A stretch of 64,000 nt of DNA, taken from assembly GCF_014649775.1 (NCBI RefSeq), contig NZ_BMTR01000005.1, positions 248,001-312,000 on the forward strand, read 5' to 3'. A model generated the notes under the pieces. It had not been told where the DNA came from, made no database searches, and saw nothing but the letters and a program-made list of their open reading frames with translations. The DNA is from Streptomyces longisporoflavus. GTDB taxonomy: Bacteria; Actinomycetota; Actinomycetes; Streptomycetales; Streptomycetaceae. This document shows positions 61,404 through 64,000 of the stretch, piece by piece. Position numbers and translations under genes: made by a program. Within the stretch, counting starts at the first letter, position 1. Every line of letters starts with the position of its first letter.

Positions 61404-62543
61404 GTGGCAGACCAGGCAGAGTTGAAAGCCCCACCGGTCAGTCCGGCGACCGGAGCGGTGACTGGGGCGGCGACTGGGGCGGCGACCGGGATGGAGATTG
61501 GAGCGGCGACCGGAGCGGCGACTGGAGCGGCGGCCGGTCGGGCGAACAGATCGGCCGTCGCCGCGCTCGCCATGAGCGCGGACGTGGCGGACCGGGTGTT
61601 CGCCCCGGACATCCGCGAACGGCTCGCGCGCAGCGTGGACTTGGCGCCCGGCCTGCTCAGCGGCTCCCTCACCGACGCCGACGCGCGCGCGGTACTCGCC
61701 GAAACGGAGATCCTGGTCACCGGCTGGAACTGCCCGCCGCTCACGGCGGAGGTCCTCGCCCACGCACCCCGGCTGCGCGCCCTCGTGCATGCCGCCGGAT
61801 CGGTGAAACCCGTGGTGACGGACGCGCTGTGGGACCGGGGCGTGGTGGTCTCGTCGGCGGCCGACGCGAACGCGGGGCCCGTCGTGGCGTACACGATCGC
61901 CGCGATCACCTTCGCGGCGAAGGGCGCGCTGTCCGCCGCCGCAGGCTACTCCTCCGGGTGGCCGCCCTTCACCGAACGGACCGGCGCCGACGCCCGCACC
62001 GTCGGCATCATCGGCGCGTCCCGCATCGGCCGCGGGGTGATCGCCGCACTGCGCGCCTCCGACATGGGCATGCGGGTGCTCCTGACCGACCCCTACGTCA
62101 CGCTGGAGGAGGCGGCGGGGCTCGGCGTGGAGCTGATCGACCTGCCGGAACTGTGCAGGCGCAGCTCGATCGTCAGCGTCCACGCGCCCCAACTCCCCGA
62201 GACGCGGGGCATGGTGAGCGCGGAGATGCTGAAGCTGATCCCGGACGGGGGCACCGTCATCAACACGGCGCGGGGCTCACTGGTCGACAATCAGGCGCTG
62301 GCCCGTGAGTGCGGGGCGGGGCGCCTGGACGCGTTCCTGGACGTGACGGACCCCGAGCCGCTGCCGCCCGGCCATCCTCTACTGCTCCTGCCGAACGTCC
62401 TGGTCACCCCGCATGTCGCGGGGGCGCAGGGGAGCGAGGTGCGCCGACTCGGGGAGTACGCGGTCGCCGAGGTGGAGCGGTTTCTGGCGGGGGCGCCTTT
62501 GCGGGGGCAGCTGCGGAGGGAGGAGCTGCCGCGGCTGGCTTGA
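61404..62543 (+). CDS. D-2-hydroxyacid dehydrogenase family protein
   Basis: A 379-residue NAD-dependent oxidoreductase. Cofactor motif GIIGASRIGRGVI; catalytic Arg in NTARGSLVD, Glu in DVTDPEPLPP and His in TPHVAG. The N-terminus (about residues 14-45) is a TGAATGAATG-type run made by a 12-nt repeat, ahead of the normal fold. GTG 61404 follows GAGGGATGG at about 8 nt. Divergent from the sugar ABC operon with LacI-like sites between, so it may act on the imported substrate or a product. Confidence 0.9.
   Translation: MADQAELKAPPVSPATGAVTGAATGAATGMEIGAATGAATGAAAGRANRSAVAALAMSADVADRVFAPDIRERLARSVDLAPGLLSGSLTDADARAVLAETEILVTGWNCPPLTAEVLAHAPRLRALVHAAGSVKPVVTDALWDRGVVVSSAADANAGPVVAYTIAAITFAAKGALSAAAGYSSGWPPFTERTGADARTVGIIGASRIGRGVIAALRASDMGMRVLLTDPYVTLEEAAGLGVELIDLPELCRRSSIVSVHAPQLPETRGMVSAEMLKLIPDGGTVINTARGSLVDNQALARECGAGRLDAFLDVTDPEPLPPGHPLLLLPNVLVTPHVAGAQGSEVRRLGEYAVAEVERFLAGAPLRGQLRREELPRLA
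61446..61540 (+). repeat. 12-nt tandem repeat inside the hydroxyacid dehydrogenase gene
   Basis: About eight copies of GCGACYGGRGCG-type units, in frame, encode the Ala/Thr/Gly run near the N-terminus. Confidence 0.8.
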
Positions 62544-63015
62544 GCGGCGCCTTTGCCCGGCCTCTTTGCCCGGCCTGGCGCTGGATGCTGGTCCGGGCCT
62601 CTGGGCCGGGTCTCGTGCTGGATGCCATGCCGGCCCTGGCCTGGCGCCGGGCGCTGGTTTCGGCCTCGTGCCGGGTGCCGGGCCTGGTCTCGTGCCGGGC
62701 CTGGTCTCGTGCCGGCCTGGGTCTCGTACCGGGTGCCGGACCCGGTCTCGTGCCGGTCTGGGTCTCGTACCGGGTGTCGATCCGGGCCCGGGACCGGGCC
62801 CCGGGCGCTGGTCCCTGCCTCGGTCCGGACGCCGGTCCGGGCCTCGCACCGCCCCCGGCCGCAAGGCCGGACGGCTCAAAGCTCCCCCGAACCGGAGTCA
62901 CCGGAGTCACCGGAGCGACCGGGGTGAGCATTCAGCCCGTCCGGCGTTTGAGGACGAGCTCGGCGGAGCCGGCGATGACGGTACGCGCGATGCCGGTACG
63001 CACAAGGCCCCGCCG
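62544..63015. repeat. Non-coding stretch with degenerate GGTCTCGT(G/A)CCGGG repeats
   Basis: The 472 bases between the dehydrogenase and the DUF305 gene hold degenerate units of GGTCTCGTGCCGGGCCTG type, clearest at 62685-62790 with a period of about 17-18, and three ACCGGAGTC units at about 62891-62920. Frames crossing it are open on both strands only because of the composition. No gene is supported. A dispersed repeat lies at the right end. Confidence 0.75.
62933..62972 (+). repeat. Streptomyces dispersed repeat (GTTTGAGGACGA type), copy 2
   Basis: CAGCCCGTCCGGCGTTTGAG begins the element. It matches the copy at 23898-23939 in opposite orientation with 2 differences in 40 and lies 44 nt past the DUF305 stop. 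Confidence 0.8.
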
Positions 63016-63639
63016 CTACGGCTTTGCGCCCCGCGCCTTCAGCAACCCCGTCATCAGCTCGATCTCCGACTCCTGCGAAGCCACCATCCCCCGCGCGAGC
63101 CGCACCTCCGCACCCACCTCGCACCGGTCCACACACCCCTCGGCCATATGGACCCCGCCCTTGTGGTGCTTGATCATCAGTTGCAGATAGCGCACCTCGG
63201 CGGCCCGCCCGTCCAGCTTCCCGAGCTTCTTCAGCTTGGTGTTCGTCGCCATCCCCGGCATCAGCGCGCCGTCCTCGCCGGGCGGCACGTCCCCCATGCC
63301 CATCCACTCCATCGGCGCCTTCTCCGGCACCTTCGGCAGCTCCCACAGGTCGAGCCAGCCGAGCAGCATGCCCCGCTGGTTCGCCTGCGTCTGGGCGATG
63401 TCGTACGCGAGACGGCGGATCTCCTCGTCCTTCGTACGGTCGCGCACGATGTACGACATCTCCACGGCCTGCTGGTGATGCGTGGCCATGTCCCTGGCGA
63501 AGCCCGCGTCGGCCGACTCCGTGGCCGGAACGGACGTGCCGGACGAGCCGTGCGACGAGGCGACCGCGACCGTGATCCCGCCACCGGCCACCACCACCGC
63601 CGCGACGGCCCCCACGGCCCAGCACGTGCGCCGCCTCAC
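63016..63639 (-). CDS. Exported DUF305 family protein
   Basis: A 207-residue protein with an N-terminal signal or anchor (about 8-27) and the DUF305 ferritin-like helical bundle. Two conserved patches, DMATHHQQAVEMSY and MIKHHKGGVHMAEG, are His/Met-rich, as expected for metal binding; some DUF305 proteins are linked to copper. GTG 63639 overlaps the stop of the DUF3105 gene (GTGA), so the two are co-translated. Confidence 0.88.
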   Translation of the reverse strand: MRRRTCWAVGAVAAVVVAGGGITVAVASSHGSSGTSVPATESADAGFARDMATHHQQAVEMSYIVRDRTKDEEIRRLAYDIAQTQANQRGMLLGWLDLWELPKVPEKAPMEWMGMGDVPPGEDGALMPGMATNTKLKKLGKLDGRAAEVRYLQLMIKHHKGGVHMAEGCVDRCEVGAEVRLARGMVASQESEIELMTGLLKARGAKP

Positions 63640-64000
63640 TGGGACTTGCCACCCGTGCAGGCTGCGCCCGGCTCGGGGGTCTGCTTGCCCTGCACGTACG
63701 TAGAGAAGAAGGAACCGACCTTCGGGTCGTCCGCGCCGGTCACCGTGCGCTGGCGGCCCCAGGCCGACAGCATGACCGGGTCCTTCTGGTCCTTGACCGG
63801 GCTCATCAGGGAGTACGGCGTCTGCTTGACCTTCTGCTCCAGCTTCTTCAGGTCCGCGGGCTTCGCCTTGTCGTTGTACGTCACCCAGACCGCCCCGTGC
63901 TCCAGGGAGTGCACGGCGTGGCGCTCAGGGATCTCGTCCTTGTAGACGTCGCCGTTGCAGTTCATCCAGACCTGGTCGTGGTCGCCGCCCACCGGCGGGG
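63636..64000 (-). CDS. DUF3105 family protein, N-terminus outside the window
   Basis: The 121 visible C-terminal residues show the DUF3105 core PPVGGDHDQVWMNCNGDVY, HAVHSLEHGAVWVTY and SAWGRQRTV. Its start, likely with a membrane or signal segment, lies beyond position 64000. Function unknown. It is directly upstream of, and overlapping, the DUF305 gene, a pairing seen in other actinobacteria as I recall. Confidence 0.88.
   Translation of the reverse strand, partial: PPVGGDHDQVWMNCNGDVYKDEIPERHAVHSLEHGAVWVTYNDKAKPADLKKLEQKVKQTPYSLMSPVKDQKDPVMLSAWGRQRTVTGADDPKVGSFFSTYVQGKQTPEPGAACTGGKSQ

Overview
The window is a 64 kb piece of a high-GC actinomycete chromosome, almost certainly Streptomyces. 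The evidence is extreme third-position GC with long antisense frames, frequent GTG/TTG starts, 4-nt start/stop overlaps, many Tat and lipobox exports, a large SARP-type regulator, and two repeat families that I know to be widespread between Streptomyces genes (about 14.0 kb, 23.9 kb and 62.9 kb). I recognise 61 protein genes, the first and last cut by the window edges. I see no rRNA, tRNA, CRISPR array, transposase or prophage gene.

Layout. 0-17 kb is mixed metabolism and transport: a truncated membrane EEP phosphohydrolase, glutaminase, small membrane and stress-type proteins, an APH-fold kinase, aldo/keto reductase, SDR, secreted PhoD phosphatase, Bcr/CflA exporter with a serine hydrolase, an Rsm22-like methyltransferase and dimethylargininase (ddaH). 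The ddaH leader can fold over its own ribosome-binding site. 16-20 kb holds a TetR gene with three operator-like palindromes facing a 60-residue gene, a GDPD, a prim-pol domain protein and two exported proteins.

20.4-31.8 kb is an iron and heme acquisition island: efeO-efeB-efeU (elemental or heme iron), hmuT-hmuU-hmuV (heme ABC importer), two exported double-HtaA heme-binding proteins transcribed divergently from hmuTUV, a PhzF-like gene and a heme oxygenase. Iron-box-like sites lie before the heme oxygenase gene, between hmuT and the first HtaA gene, and (weaker) before efeO. The genes describe surface heme capture, relay, import and cleavage, probably under DtxR/DmdR control.

31.8-45.5 kb carries methionine aminopeptidase, an MFS exporter, a sialidase-fold protein, an F420-dependent NADP reductase, a site-2 protease, a repeat-filled non-coding stretch (38.6-39.2 kb), an AfsR/SARP-like regulator of 1113 residues, a DrrAB-like ABC exporter and panB. 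45.5-52.3 kb carries a DHA2 exporter with its TetR gene and a palindromic operator, a second membrane EEP protein, a DHA1 exporter behind a palindrome, and nadE. 52.3-56.3 kb has a Tat-exported multicopper oxidase following a His-rich DUF6153 membrane protein (candidate copper pair), then a DUF998 protein overlapping an alpha/beta hydrolase.

56.4-62.5 kb is a sugar module: two permeases, solute-binding lipoprotein and LacI regulator on one strand, divergent from a D-2-hydroxyacid dehydrogenase, with LacI-like palindromes between. The window closes with a degenerate repeat stretch and a DUF305/DUF3105 exported pair. I did not find a clearly new multi-gene system. The strongest unexplained signals are the ddaH leader, the triple operator at 16.4 kb, the HtaA-containing heme island and the 38.6 kb repeat block.
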